Shown one piece after another: positions 34,801-46,710 of a stretch of DNA of 64,000 nucleotides. The number at the start of each line of letters is the position of its first letter. Positions within the stretch are counted from its first letter, which is position 1. The DNA is from Rattus norvegicus. Its lineage: Eukaryota > Chordata > Mammalia > Rodentia > Muridae. The notes beneath the pieces were generated by a model, which did not search any database, had not been told where the DNA came from, and saw only the letters and a program-made list of their open reading frames with translations. The position numbers and the translations under genes were made by a program. The DNA lies in the NCBI RefSeq assembly GCF_036323735.1, contig NC_086023.1, forward strand, positions 16,541,501 through 16,605,500. Direction: 5' to 3'.

Positions 34801-35722
34801 CCCTCCCAAACATAAAGGGATGATGAAGACATCTTTAGAAGAGGGGAAATTACCTTCAGTCCCTCGGCACTGGAGACAAAATGTAACACTTTGCAGGAAA
34901 AATAATGTGGGCCTGTATGCACTTTGTGATACTCTTACTCTGGAGGCTTTGAGAGGATAAAAAGTGCTCAGCACTATGAACACATGAACCCTGGTTTTCA
35001 GGAGCTGACTGAGAAAACAGTCAATAGTGGTTCAATCTTGACACCTTGTCTTGCTACTTTTTCTGGAGTAATATAAACTAATGAATGCTCATCCTTAAGC
35101 CCACCTTAACATATCAATAAGATTATTGGAATTCCTTACAGGAATACAAGTGAATGGGGTACTTATAGAAGCAATGGTAACCCAAGAGTAGTTGTATCAC
35201 TTAGAAAGTTCCCACCATACCCTGGGTGCCAAGCTCAGAAAAGTTGCATAAAAAGTCTTGCCTTCACTGATCCTTCAGTCTCCTAAAGACTCTAACACAC
35301 CCTTTCACAAAAATAACACCTGAATGAAACATCAGGAAAAAGGACATGGATCCCAGGTAAGAATTAGGTGTCCTCTCTCTATGTTTCTATTAGTAAGTAT
35401 TAACAGCTCTGGTAATATGACAATAGAACTAGCTTCACTGTATCGCTTTGCTCAATTCCTTGCCATGACTAAAGGCCAGGAGGTTCTGCAGCTTATCACA
35501 GCAGCCTCTGCTTCATGATGATTAAGGTCATTTAACTTCTTCAGTACACCTCATTGAGTCATTCACTATAAAGTGATTTGATCTTATCCAAGATAACTCT
35601 TCCCCACCCCTAGATAAGGCCTTTATATTCAACTCCATGTTATATCACTTAGCATATATTTACTTATATCACATATGGAAGTCTGATAAAGATGATTAAA
35701 TATTGTTTTTGTATATTCAGGA

Positions 35723-35830
35723 AACACAGAAGGCCATTTAATAAATGCCATGATTTTGCCGTATCTTTATTTTGTTTTTTTTCCTGTGTATATGTTTATT
35801 TAGTTTTAGTTTTTGTTGTTAATTTTTGAA
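35723..35830 (+). repeat. Local direct repeat, right copy
   Basis: It begins 'aacacagaaggccatttaat', the same 20 bases as 34701, and stays similar through a T/G-rich stretch ending 'gttgttaattttt'. The offset between copies is 1022 bases. Confidence 0.75.
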
Positions 35831-35930
35831 GACAGTGTCTCACCCATTAGCTCACATGATCCTGAAATTAGTTTTCTGCTCCAGAATATCAAGTGTTAGG
35901 ATTCCATGTATATAACATGTGTATTACACT
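35826..35930 (-). mobile_element. Diverged B1/PB1-like SINE, minus strand (tentative)
   Basis: 'tttttgaagacagtgtctcac' looks like the complement of a B1 3' end. Further on, 'tgctccagaatatcaagtgttaggattcc' resembles the complement of the B1 head. Heavily diverged; could be chance. Confidence 0.4.
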
Positions 35931-37157
35931 TGCCTAGTGCAATAATTATTATCATCCTATTTATTTTCCTTCTTAGTACATATTTTATAAAATTTTAAAG
36001 CTTTCACACAGTTCAAAGAATAAAGACACATAACAGTTTTATAAAACCACAATAGTAACTTAAACCATAGGGATGGAAAGCTGTAATTTCAAGTCATAAC
36101 TGAAGTTATAAGACATCTTCTGACAGTAAACGATGAAATAAAAATAGCCCCAGATTTGGTAGGGTTTTCATTATGTTACTGACTATGAAAGGATATATTA
36201 ATGCTTCTCTTTAAATTAAATTACACAATTTTTACAAAGCACATTTCACATGTATAAAGATTATTCTGAGATGACTAATAGAAAGCATAATTTATATCAG
36301 AGAAACATGTATTATTTCTTCTACTTTAGTTATACAAACTATGTCAGACATAAATAGAGCTCTCTTGTGAAAATACAGTATAACTAGTTTTGATTAAAAA
36401 TATAAATTCAAGTCAATTCCAAAACAACTTAATTTTTTTCTCTTGCCCACACTATTGGTAAGATGGTGTTTAAGTCAGAGCAGTATGGCAATCTTAGTTT
36501 TGACAGATGTAATTTATAGTCTTTCCAAGAACATACTTTTATTTGTATTACCTCATCAAAAAGGGGATTGAAAGAAAAACCCACCATGATGAATAATTAG
36601 AATTTTTCATGCCTCTTCATTGTACTTTAAATTGACATTCTATCCCCAGAATATTGCTAGATAAAATTAGTTTAAAATATTAGCATTCCTGGGAGTGTCC
36701 CTTTATTATTCTCATTTGCCAGAATAAGATGAAATAGGAGGAAATTATATAACTTGCCTGAAGTTATACAATCATTTCACCCTGGCCACTGGCTACATTG
36801 TGATTCATTCCTTGGCAATAAAGTCTGCCAGAGATATTTAACTGTTTCCTGACACTAGGGATTGATGAAGCTATAAAACTGTGAATTAAATAAATGTGCA
36901 GTGTCCTAAAAGAGTTAAATAGCCTTTAAGGTCCTTTCCAATACCAAAACATCACAAAACAAAGAATTAAACACTGTCAAAGCCATGAAATCATGTGCTT
37001 TCACTTCCTCTTTATCATTAATCATAGATGGGCAATGTGTCAATGATCCAGCTACCTTTTCAGCTAAGCCAATCTGCTTCTATTTTATTTGAAGATAAAC
37101 ACTTTTTTCTAAAAAAGTAAATAAGACTAGCTTATAGAATTTGTTTCCATTTGGTAA
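35931..37157. other. No gene or clear repeat recognised
   Basis: About 1.2 kb of AT-rich DNA. No open frame or family signature recognised. Confidence 0.55.
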
Positions 37158-37474
37158 TGTCTTAGTTATGGTTTTACTGTTATAACCAGACAATATGACC
37201 AAGGCTATGGCCTGACTTGCAGCTTCAGACAGGATCTGTCCACTATCATCAAGGAGGGAGCACAGCAGCATCCAAGCAAGCACAGTGTAATTCTGAGAGT
37301 TCTATATCTTGATCTGAAAGCCACTGGAAGACTGACTTCTAGACAGCTAGGGGGAGAGTCTCAAATCCAATCCTCACAGTGACACACTTTCTCCAACAAT
37401 TCCGCACCTAATCCAAACAGGTTACACTTCTGAATGGTGCCTCTTCCTGGGCCAAGCATATTCAAACCACCACA
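37158..37474 (-). mobile_element. MT-type MaLR LTR, minus strand
   Basis: The right end is 'ttcaaaccaccaca', the complement of the MT start 'tgtggtggtttgaa'. The left end is 'tgtcttagttatggtttta', the complement of the MT end. Between them are the complements of the 'gtgtcactgtgaggattgg' block and the 'gatcaagatatagaactctc' block. Diverged solo LTR with no clear 5-base duplication. Confidence 0.75.
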
Positions 37475-37925
37475 GCTATGAAGTTTTATAACTAATACTT
37501 GTCAGTGATGAATATATTTGCTTTCTTTTACTGTAAACGTCAGGCACCCATTAAGAAAGAGTGTAATTTGATGATGCTGAATGAGGTAGTCACTGTTATA
37601 TTTTCAAATTCCATAGATAATTGTATAAAATTTTGGAGGAAAAACTCTTATTTATAAAATTAAAAACTGATTCTACATGCATTTCAATTTCTTAAAATAT
37701 ATTAGAGAATGTTCTGAAAAATACACAGCTAGACAGTTTAATGTGTTTCTATTGTGTACAAACACCTGAAACCAGTAAGTTAAATATTTATAAAAAATTT
37801 CAGAGAGTAGAAAGAATTGACAACAAAACTTATCCCCATCTCTTCTAGATAAATTGACTATGGCTTGTTCATGGTATATAGAGATTAGACTAATCCTTTT
37901 CCAAACTAGATGTGGGTTTGTTTGT
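37475..37925. other. Unassigned AT-rich DNA
   Basis: No gene or repeat recognised in about 450 bases. Confidence 0.5.
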
Positions 37926-38264
37926 TTCTTTTTTATTAGATATATTTCTTTACTTACATTTCAAATATTATTCCCTTTTTCAGTTTCCATTCCATAAGCC
38001 CCCATCCCCTCCACCTCCCCATATGGGTGTTCCCCCATCCACCACCCTTACCACCCCTCCCAAACATTCCCCTGCACTGGGGGTCGAACCTTGGCAGGAC
38101 CAAGGGCTTCCCCTTCCGCTGGTGCCACAACAAGTCTACTCTCTGCTACATATGCAGCTGGAGCCATGGGTCAGTCCATGTATAGTCTTTGGGTACTGGT
38201 TTAGTCCCTGGAAACTCTGGTTGGTTGGCATTGTTGTTCTTATGGGGTTGCAAGCTCCTTCAGC
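37926..38264 (-). mobile_element. 5'-truncated L1 3'UTR fragment, minus strand
   Basis: A short T run at 37929-37934 is followed by the complement of an L1 3'UTR: the pyrimidine tract with 'ccatcccctccacctcccc', then 'cactgggggtcgaaccttgg' and 'gagccatgggtcagtccatg'. It ends at about 'ctccttcagc' (38264). Confidence 0.85.
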
Positions 38265-39269
38265 AGATGTGTTTTAAAACAATGGTAAGATATAAATGTT
38301 ATAACACAAGCTCTATATGGTATATCAAAAATAAGTAATAATATGATTACACATATAATTGTTTCTTATAGGTTTTCTCAAGGAACAATTTCTGTCAATG
38401 AAAAAATACATAAATTTGCTCTTTTTTCTTGCTGGCGACAAGCTTCACTTGGCTTCAGAGAAATATCTGGGATTAACTGCTGTCTGGTACACTATAACTG
38501 CAGCTTTTACTTTTTGAGGCACTGTCTCCAATCAATGACATATTAATGACTGTTTGTAGACCATCCAAACTAACACATAAAGTCAAATGTGTTTTTTTTC
38601 TCAATTTACTCCTTTATAGAGAGGTATAAAATTTAAAAACAAACAAACAAATAAAAAACATATACAACTGGGGTTTTGATTAATGTTGATTCTAATAGAT
38701 TGTTTTACTTAGTTTCCCAGTTGATTTTCATGGAATATCAAAGCCACACCTCTGTCACACCTTCTGAAAACTCTGCTTGCATCTCAGTATTCTCCACTGC
38801 TGGAGGTTCTTGTGTCTTCAATATTAGCTTCTTCAGTCTGCTAATCCTTTGAAAATACAAACAAAAATCACATAACAAATGTAATGTAGAATGAATTAAA
38901 AATTTTTATGTTATTATCACCTTGCCCCTAAAACTACATGGTATGTGCTACTGATATTCTGGTTAAATTTCATCAGTTTCTCTACCCAGTGAACTCAACA
39001 CCCATGAAAAGCAAGACCTATACCCAAGAAAAAAATCACAATACAATATTTAACCTGTTCTAAAGAAACATTCACAAAAGACAAAAAACAATGATCAAGC
39101 CAGTGGGTTAGTGGTAGGCATTTTTATTGGCAAACAAAGACCTTTAAGTGATAAGTAGGATATGCTGGGCTGTGGATACCAAGAGAGATGTGACTACTAC
39201 CTTTATTACATCTTTAAAAGTACTAATAGACCCTTCTGGACTAAACTTGTACCCTGAAAGGACCTTGGC
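38265..39269. other. No gene or clear repeat recognised
   Basis: About 1 kb, AT-rich, with a short (AAAC)n patch near 38638. No gene seen. Confidence 0.5.
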
Positions 39270-40422
39270 TCTGGTCCTGCAGCCATTCCCAGAACACCCA
39301 GAGGAATCATGTCACCCAGGTGCTCTAACAAGCCCAGGAACACAGGTGCTCTAACATGCTCAGAAACTCAGGATCACAGGAACACATGATCACAGGAACT
39401 CAGAGGAGGCTTGACTCCCAAAAGATTGGACACGCCCAGGAACATTGGATCTCTCACACTCTCAAGATCACAGTTGAAGCCACAACATCTTCCCCAACAC
39501 CCAGCATAACTGGGACCCACATAGGAACAAGGTAAACACAACCCCCACACACCCAAAAGTATGGGTTCCTTCCAGCTTGTATCTGTGCCTGGAGCAAACT
39601 CAGGGCTCTGGCCTACCCCTCCCAATCCTGTAACAGCCAGAGAAATCTTGATTCCCAGGAGCTCTGATACAATAGGCTCTAAGGAGCTTGGTCAGACCAA
39701 GACTTCAGTATCTTAGAGGCAGCTTGATTCCCAGGAGCTCTGACACACTCAGGATCACAGGATAATAGGATCCTACAATCACAAGATCACAAAAGACTCT
39801 GAGGAGTTCTGATGAAACCAGGATGACAAGAAGGACAGGCTCCAGTCAGAGACAGCTAGGGCAGGTAGCACTAGAGATAACCAGATGGCGAGAGGCAAGT
39901 GCAAGAGCATAAGCAACAGAAACCAACACTACTTAGCATCAGAAGAACCCAGTTCTCCCAGTACAGCCATCCCTGGATACCTCACCACACTTGAAAAGCA
40001 AGATCCAAACATAAAAATCATATCTCATGATGATGACAGAGGACTTTAAGGAGGACATGAAAAACTCCCTGAAAGAAATATAGAAGAGCACAAACAGACA
40101 GGTAAAGGAATTGAACAAAATCATCCAGGATTCAAAAAATGGAAGTGGAAATGATAAAGAAATCACAAAAGGAGACAGCCATGGAGAAAGAAAACCTATG
40201 GTAGGGATAGGAATCATAGATATGAGCATCACCAACACGATATTAGAGAAAAACGAGAGAATCTCAGGAGCAGAAGATACCATAGAAAACATTGACACAG
40301 CAGTCAATGTACATGCAAAAGGCAAAAAGCTCCTAACGAAAACATCCAGGAAATGCAAAGATATAACGAGAAGACACACCCTAAGAATCAGAGGTATAGA
40401 AGAAAGGGAAGATTCCCAATTT

Positions 40423-40436
40423 AAAAGACCAGTAAA
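40423..40436 (+). repeat. Target-site duplication, left copy (Gapdh retrocopy)
   Basis: 'aaaagaccagtaaa' is identical to 41726-41739. It marks the L1-mediated insertion of the Gapdh mRNA copy. Confidence 0.95.
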
Positions 40437-41725
40437 GGCTCTCTGCTCCTCCCTGTTCCAGAGACAGCCGTGCAGTGCCAGCCTCGTCTCATAGACAAGA
40501 TTGTGAAGGTCGATGTGAACAGATTTGGCCGTATTGGGCTCCTGGTTACCAGGGCTACCTTCTCTTCTGACAAAGTGCGATTGTTGCCATCAACGATCCC
40601 TTCACTGAACTTAACTGCATGGTCTACATGTTCTAGTATGACTTTACCCATGGCAACTTCAATGGCACAGTCAAGGCTGAGAATGGGAAGCTTGTCATCA
40701 ACGGAAAGCCCATCACCATCTTCCAGGAGCGAGATCCTGCTAAGATCCAATGAGTGACTCTAGTGCTGATTATGTCGTGGATTCTACTGGTGTCTTCACC
40801 ACCATGGAGAAGGCTGGGGCTCACTTGAATGGTGGGACCAAAAGGGTCATCATCTCCACCCCTTCAGCCGATGCCCCCATGTTTGTGATGGGTGTGAACC
40901 ACGAGAAATAAGACAACTCCCTCAAGATTGTCAGCAATGCATCCTGCACCACTAACTGCTTAGTCCTCATGGCCAAGGTCATCCATGACAACTTTGGCAT
41001 TGTGGAAGGGCTCATGACCACAGTCCATGCCATCACTGCCACTCAGAAGACGGTGGATGGCCCCTCTGGAAAGCTGTGGTGTGATGGCCATGGGGCAGCC
41101 CAGAACATCATCCCTGCATCCACTGGTGCTGCCAAGGCTGTGGGCAAGGTCATCCCAGAGCTGAACGGGAAGCTCACTGGCATGGCCTTCCATGTTCCTA
41201 CCCCTAATGTATCCGTTGTGGATCTGACATGCCGTTTGGAGAAACCTGCCAAGTATGATAACATCAAGAAGGTGGTAGCAGGTGTCCAAGGGCCCACTAA
41301 AGGGCATCCTGGGCTACACTGAGGACCAGGTTGTCTCCTGCGACTTCAACAGCAGTTCCCACTCTTTCACCTTTGATGCTGGGGCTGGCATTGCTCTCAA
41401 TGGCAACTTTGTAAAGCTCATTTCCTCGTATGACAATGAATATGGCTACAGCAACAGGGTGGTGGACCTCATGGCCTACATGGCCTCCAAGGAGTAAGAA
41501 ACCCTGAACCACACAGCCCAGCAAGGATACTGAGACCAAGAGAGAGGCCCTCAGTTGCTGAGGAGTCCCCATCCCAACTCAACACCCAACACTGAGCATC
41601 TCCCTCACAATTCCATCCCAGACCCCATAATAACAGGAGGGGCCTAGGGAGCCCTCCCTTCTCTCTTGAATACCATCAATAAAGTTCGCTGCATGCAAAA
41701 ACAAAAAACAAAAAACAAAAAACAA
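40437..41725 (+). pseudogene. Gapdh-ps: Processed Gapdh pseudogene (glyceraldehyde-3-phosphate dehydrogenase)
   Basis: An intronless copy of the whole mRNA: a 5' leader starting 'ggctctctgctcctccctg', a coding region equivalent to 40500-41497, a 3'UTR, AATAAA at 41678-41683 and an A/C-patterned tail (41697-41725). The start codon is ATT (40500). There are small deletions (about 10 bases in the leader, and a short one near 40578), a TGA at 40751, a TAA for Tyr at 40909-40911 and a shift near 41275. The catalytic loop (NASCTTNC, about 40936-40959) and the NAD-binding start (VNRFGRIG) can still be read. GAPDH is the glycolytic enzyme making 1,3-bisphosphoglycerate; this copy cannot. Confidence 0.97.
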
Positions 41726-41739
41726 AAAAGACCAGTAAA
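41726..41739 (+). repeat. Target-site duplication, right copy (Gapdh retrocopy)
   Basis: A second copy of 'aaaagaccagtaaa'. L1-F ORF1 resumes directly after it. Confidence 0.95.
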
Positions 41740-42289
41740 TATCATAAATAAAATTACAGAGGAAAACTTCCCTAACCTAAAGAAAGAGATGCCCATGAAC
41801 ACACAAAAAAACAAACAAAACTTCAAATAGACTGGACCAGAAAAGAAATTCCTCCTTTCACAAAATAGTCAAAACACCAAATGCATAAAACAAAGAAAGA
41901 ATATAATAAGCATTAAGAGAAAAACGTCTAGTGACATTTAAAGGCAGACCTAACAGAATTATACCAAACTCCTCAACAGACACCATGAAACCTAGAAGAT
42001 CCTGGACAGATGACATTCAGAACCTAAGAGAACACAAATGCCAGCCCAGGCTATTATACCCAGAAAAACTCTCAATTACCACAGACAAAGAAACCAACAT
42101 ATTCCATGACAAAAACAAATTTACACAATATCTTCCCACAAATCCAACCCTATAAATAATAGTAGATGGAACTCTTCAACTCAAGAAGAGAAACTACAAC
42201 CTAGGAAAAGCAAGAAGTCAACCTTCTTGCAACAAACCCAAAAGAAGATAATCATAGAAACATAAATCTACCTCTAACAACAAAAATGA

Positions 42290-45200
42290 CAAAAAACAAC
42301 AACCACTACTCCTTAATATCTTTTAACATCAATGAACTAAATTCCCCAATAAAATACATAGACTAACAGACGGGAAACATAAACAGGAGCCAGCCTTTTC
42401 CTGCATACAGAAAACATACCTCAGTGACAAAGACAGACACTAATTCAGAGTAAAAAGCTGGAAAAAAAATTTCCAAGCAAATGGTTCTAAGAAACAAGCT
42501 GGAGTAGCCATTCTTATATCAACAAAAATTGACTTTCAACCAAAAGTTATCAAAAAGGATAAGGAAGGGCACTTCATACTCATCAAAGGAAAAACACACC
42601 AGATGCGCTCTCAATTCTGAGTATCTATGCTCCAAATCTAAGGACACTTGCATTAATAAAAGAAGTCGCACAAAAGCTCAAAGCACACATTGTACCTCAC
42701 ACATTAATAATGGGAAACTTTAACACCCTACTTTAATCAATGGACAGATCATGGAAACAGAAACTGAAAAGAGACACAGTGAAACTAACAGAAGTTATGA
42801 ACCAAATGGATTTGACAGAATTTATAGGCTATTTTATCCTAAAACAAAAGAATAAACCTTATTCTCAGCATTTCATGGTACTTTCTTCAGAACTGAGCAT
42901 GTAACTGGTCACAAAACAGGACTCAACAGATACAAGAAGACTCAAATAATCCCATACATCTTAACAGATCATCATAGACTAAGGCTGGTCCTCAATAACA
43001 ACAAAAATGATAGAAAGCCCACATACACATAGAAGCTGAACAATGATAACCATGCCAAGGGAAAAAAAAGAAACAAATTAAAGACTGTCTACATTTAAAA
43101 AAATGAAGGCACAAACCTATGGAACACAATGAAAGCAGTGCTAAGAGGAAAACTCACAGCTCTGAGTGCTTCCAAAAGGTAACTGGAGAGAGTATATTTC
43201 ATCAGGTTGATAGTACACATGAAAGCTTAAGAACAAAAAGAAGCAAATAAACTCAAAGGGAGTAGAAGGAAGGAAATAATAAAACCCAGGGCTGAAATCA
43301 ACCAAAGAGAAGCAAAAAGAACTATACAACAAATCAACAAAACAGGAACTGGTTCTTTGAAAAAAATCAAAAAGATAGATAAACCCTAAGCCAGAATTAG
43401 AGGGCACAGGGATAGATTCCGAAATAATAAAATTGGAAATGAAAGGGGAGACATAACAGGAACTGAGAAAATTCGAAAAATCACCATATTCTACCACAGA
43501 AACCTAGATTCAACAAAACAGGAAAATCTGGATGATATGAACATTTTTATAGACATGTACCAGGCACCAAAGTTAAATCAGAATCAGATAAATCATCTAA
43601 ACATCCCCATAACCTCTAAAGAAATAAAAACAGTCATTAAAACACTCCCAACCAAAAGAAGACCAAGACCAGGTGGATTTAGTATAGAATGCTATCACAC
43701 CTTCATAGGAGAACTAATAATAATACTCTCCAAATTATTCCACAAAAGAGAAACAGAAGGAACACTATCCAATTTGTTCTATGAAGCAACAATTGCACTA
43801 AATTATACCTAAATTGCACTAATTATACCTAAACCATACAAAGACCCCCCGAAAAAAGAAAACTTCAAGCCAATTTCTCTTAATATTGATGCAAAAATAC
43901 TCAATAAAAAATACTCAATAAAATTCTTGCAAATACTCTAAGAACACATCAAAGTGATCTTCCATCATGATTAAGTAAGGCTTCATCCCAGGGATGCAGG
44001 GATGGTTCAATGTATGAAAATCCATCAATGCAATCCATTATAGAAACAAAATCAAAGGAAAACACAAATGATCATCTCATCTGATGCTGAGAAAGCATTT
44101 AACAATATTCAATACCCCTTCATGATTAGCAGTCTGGGAAAGATCAGGAATTCAAGGCCCATACTTAAACATAGTAAAAAACAATATATAAGGAAACCAG
44201 TAGGCAACATGAAACTAAATAGAGAGAAACTTGAAGCAATCCCACTTAAATCAGGAATTAGAAAAAACTGACAACTCTCTTCCTACATATTCAATATAGT
44301 ACTTAAAGTCTGAGCCAGAGCAAATAGACAATGAAGATATATCAAAGGGATACAAATAGAAAGAAAGAAGTCAAAAATAACACTATTTGCAGATGATATG
44401 ATAATATACTTAAGGGGCCCCAAAAATTCCACCAGAGAACTCTTAAACTTGATAAACAACTTCAGCAAAGTGGATAGATATAAAAGTAAAAATAACTCAA
44501 ATAATTAATCTACTCAAAGGATTAAAAACAGGTTGAGAAGGAAATTAGGGAAAGGATGCTCTTCACAATAGTCACATACGATATAAAATACCTTGGTGTA
44601 GCTCTAATGAAGCAAGTGAAAGATTTGTATGACAAGAACTTCAAGTCTCTGAAGAAAGATATCAAAGAAGATCTCAGAAGATGGAAAGACCTCCCATGCT
44701 CATGGATTGGCAGGATTAATATAGTAAAAATGTCCATTTTGTGAAAAGCAATCTACATATTCAATGCAATCATCATCAAAATTCCAACTCAATTACTCAG
44801 AGAGGTAGAAAAAGCAATTTGCAAATTTATTTGGAATAACAAAAAACCCAGAATAGGGAAAACTTTCCTCAACAATAAAACAACTGCTAAGGGAATCATG
44901 ATCCCCAAACTCAAGCTGTATTACAGATCAATTGTGATTTTAAAAAAAAATGGGTGATATTGGTACAGAGACAGGTAGGTAGAAAAATGGAATAGAATTG
45001 ACAACTCAGAAATGAACCCACACACCTATGGTCACATGATCTTTGACAAAGGAGCTAAAACCATCCAGTTGAAAAAAGATAGCAGTTTTAATAAATGGTG
45101 CTGGTTCAACTGGGGTTCAGCGTGTAGAAGAATTCAAATTGTTCTTCTTATCAATTTGTACAAAGCTCAAGTCCAAATGGATCAAGGACCTCCATATAAC

Positions 45201-45940
45201 ACCCAATACGCTGAAACTAATAGAAGAGAAAGTGGGGAAGAACCTTGAACACATGGGCACAGAGGAAATTTTCCTGAACAGATCACCAATGGCATATGGT
45301 CTAAGATTAAGAATGGACAAATGGGACCTCATAAAATTGCAAAGCTTCTGTCAGGCAAATGACATTGTCAATAGGACAAAACAGCAACCAACAGATTGGG
45401 AAAAGATCTTTACTAATCCAATTATGAAAATGCAAATCAAAACAACCTTGACATTCCACCTCACACCAGTCATAATGGCTAAGATCATAATCTCGGGTGA
45501 CTAGACATGCTGTCTAAGATGTAGAGAAAGAGGAACACTCCTCCATTGTTGGTGGGACTGCAAGCTGATACAACCACTCTGGGTATCAGTAATGATTCCT
45601 CAGAAAATTAGACATAGTACTACCTGAGGACCCAGCTATACCACTTCTGGGCATATACCCAAATGATGCCCCAACATAGAACAAGAACAGATGTTCCACT
45701 ATGTTCATAGCAGCCTTATTTATAATAGCCAGAAGCTGGAAAGAACCCAAATGTCCTTCAACAAAGGAATGGATACAGAAAATGTGATACATTTACACAA
45801 TGGGGCACTATTCAGCTATTAAAAACAATGACTTCATGAAATTCTTAGGCAAATGGATGGAGCTGGAAAATATTATCCTGAGTGAGGTAACCCAATCACA
45901 AAAGAACACACATGGTATGCACTCACTGATAAATGTATAT
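42290..45940 (+). pseudogene. L1-F ORF2 remnant
   Basis: Endonuclease text runs from about 42290 (INELNSPIKY-like). 'MGNFNTLL' near 42711 stands where GDFN is expected. Reverse transcriptase pieces are at 43537-43812 (MYQAPKLNQNQINHLNIPITSKEIK) and 44068-44271. The FADD motif is readable at about 44389-44400. The C-terminal part is at 45012-45504. A deletion of about 200 bases at about 45421 removes the stretch before 'KMQIKTTLTFHLTPV'. Short slippage duplications lie at 43790-43831 and 43895-43921. Not functional. Confidence 0.75.
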
Positions 45941-46710
45941 TAGCCTAAAACCTTGCAATACCCAAGACATAATCTACAGATCACATGAAGCTCAAGAAGG
46001 TGGAAGACCAAAGAGTAGATACTTCAGTCTTTCTTAGAAGGGAGCACTAAATATTCATTGAAGGAAATACAGAGACAAAGTGTGGAGCAGATACTGAGGG
46101 AAAGGTCATCCAGAGTTGCCCCTACTTGGGGGATCCATCCCATATACTGTCACCAAAACCAGACAATATTGTGGATGCTTAGAAGTGTATGCTGATAGGA
46201 GCCAGATATAGCTGTCTCCTCCGAGATTCTGCCAGAGTCTGACAAATACAGAGGCAGATGCTCTCAACCAGCCATTGCACTGAAAACGGGATCCCTAATG
46301 GAGGAGTTAGAAAAAAGGATTGAAGAAGCTGAAGGGGTTTTTAACCGCATAGGAAGAAACACAATATCAACTTACCAAACCCCTCCCCCCCCCGAGAGCT
46401 CCCATAGACTAAACCACCAACCAAAGAGTACACAGAGATTGACCCATGGCTCCAGCTGCATGTCTAGCAGATGGTGGCCTTGTCAGGCATCAATGAGAGG
46501 AGAGGCCCTTGGCCTGTGAAGGTTCAGTGCCCCTGTGTAGGGAAATGTCAGTGGGGGAAATGAGAGGGAGGGGGTTGGTGGTTGGGTGAACACTCTCATA
46601 GAGAAAGTGGGAGAGGAGAAAGTATAGGGGGACTCCACAGGGGGAACTGGGGAAGGGACTAACATTTGAAAGGTAATTTAACAAAATATCCAATTAAAAA
46701 AAGAGAGAGA

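Larger units (their letters stand above)
34215..35825. other. Unassigned DNA with a TC run and one copy of a local direct repeat
   Basis: No gene recognised. It includes (TC)n at 34426-34466 and the left copy (34701-34800) of a direct repeat whose right copy is at 35723-35830. Open frames are under 90 codons and mostly simple-repeat translations. Confidence 0.55.
39935..42275 (+). pseudogene. L1-F ORF1 remnant, split by the Gapdh retrocopy
   Basis: N-terminal text matching ORF1p ('EPSSPSTAIPGYLTT'-like) is near 39950. The coiled coil is near 40035-40140, and the 'ISGAEDTIENID' segment is near 40259-40295. The retrocopy enters just before the 'VNIINKI' segment. Text resumes with 'EENFPNLKKEMPM' at about 41758-41797 and the C-terminal domain at 41931-42155. 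Stops such as TAG at 40082 break it. Confidence 0.75.
39270..46710 (+). mobile_element. Near full-length L1 'L1-F' with a Gapdh retrocopy inside
   Basis: The 5'UTR (about 39270-39935) has a recurring block around 'ttgattcccaggagctctga' (39648, 39728; diverged at 39408). ORF1 begins after 39935 and is interrupted at 40437-41725 by a processed Gapdh copy. ORF1 resumes at 41740, ORF2 runs from about 42290 to 45940, and the 3'UTR ends with an A-rich tail near 46690-46710. Without the Gapdh copy the element is about 6.1 kb. About 200 bases of ORF2 are missing near 45421. It carries many stops and shifts and is inactive. Confidence 0.85.

Noticed and set aside
40969..41497. GAPDH-like open frames of 117 and 71 codons
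   Set aside because: These are fragments of the processed Gapdh pseudogene. Upstream nonsense codons, a lost start and a frameshift between them rule out a functional enzyme.
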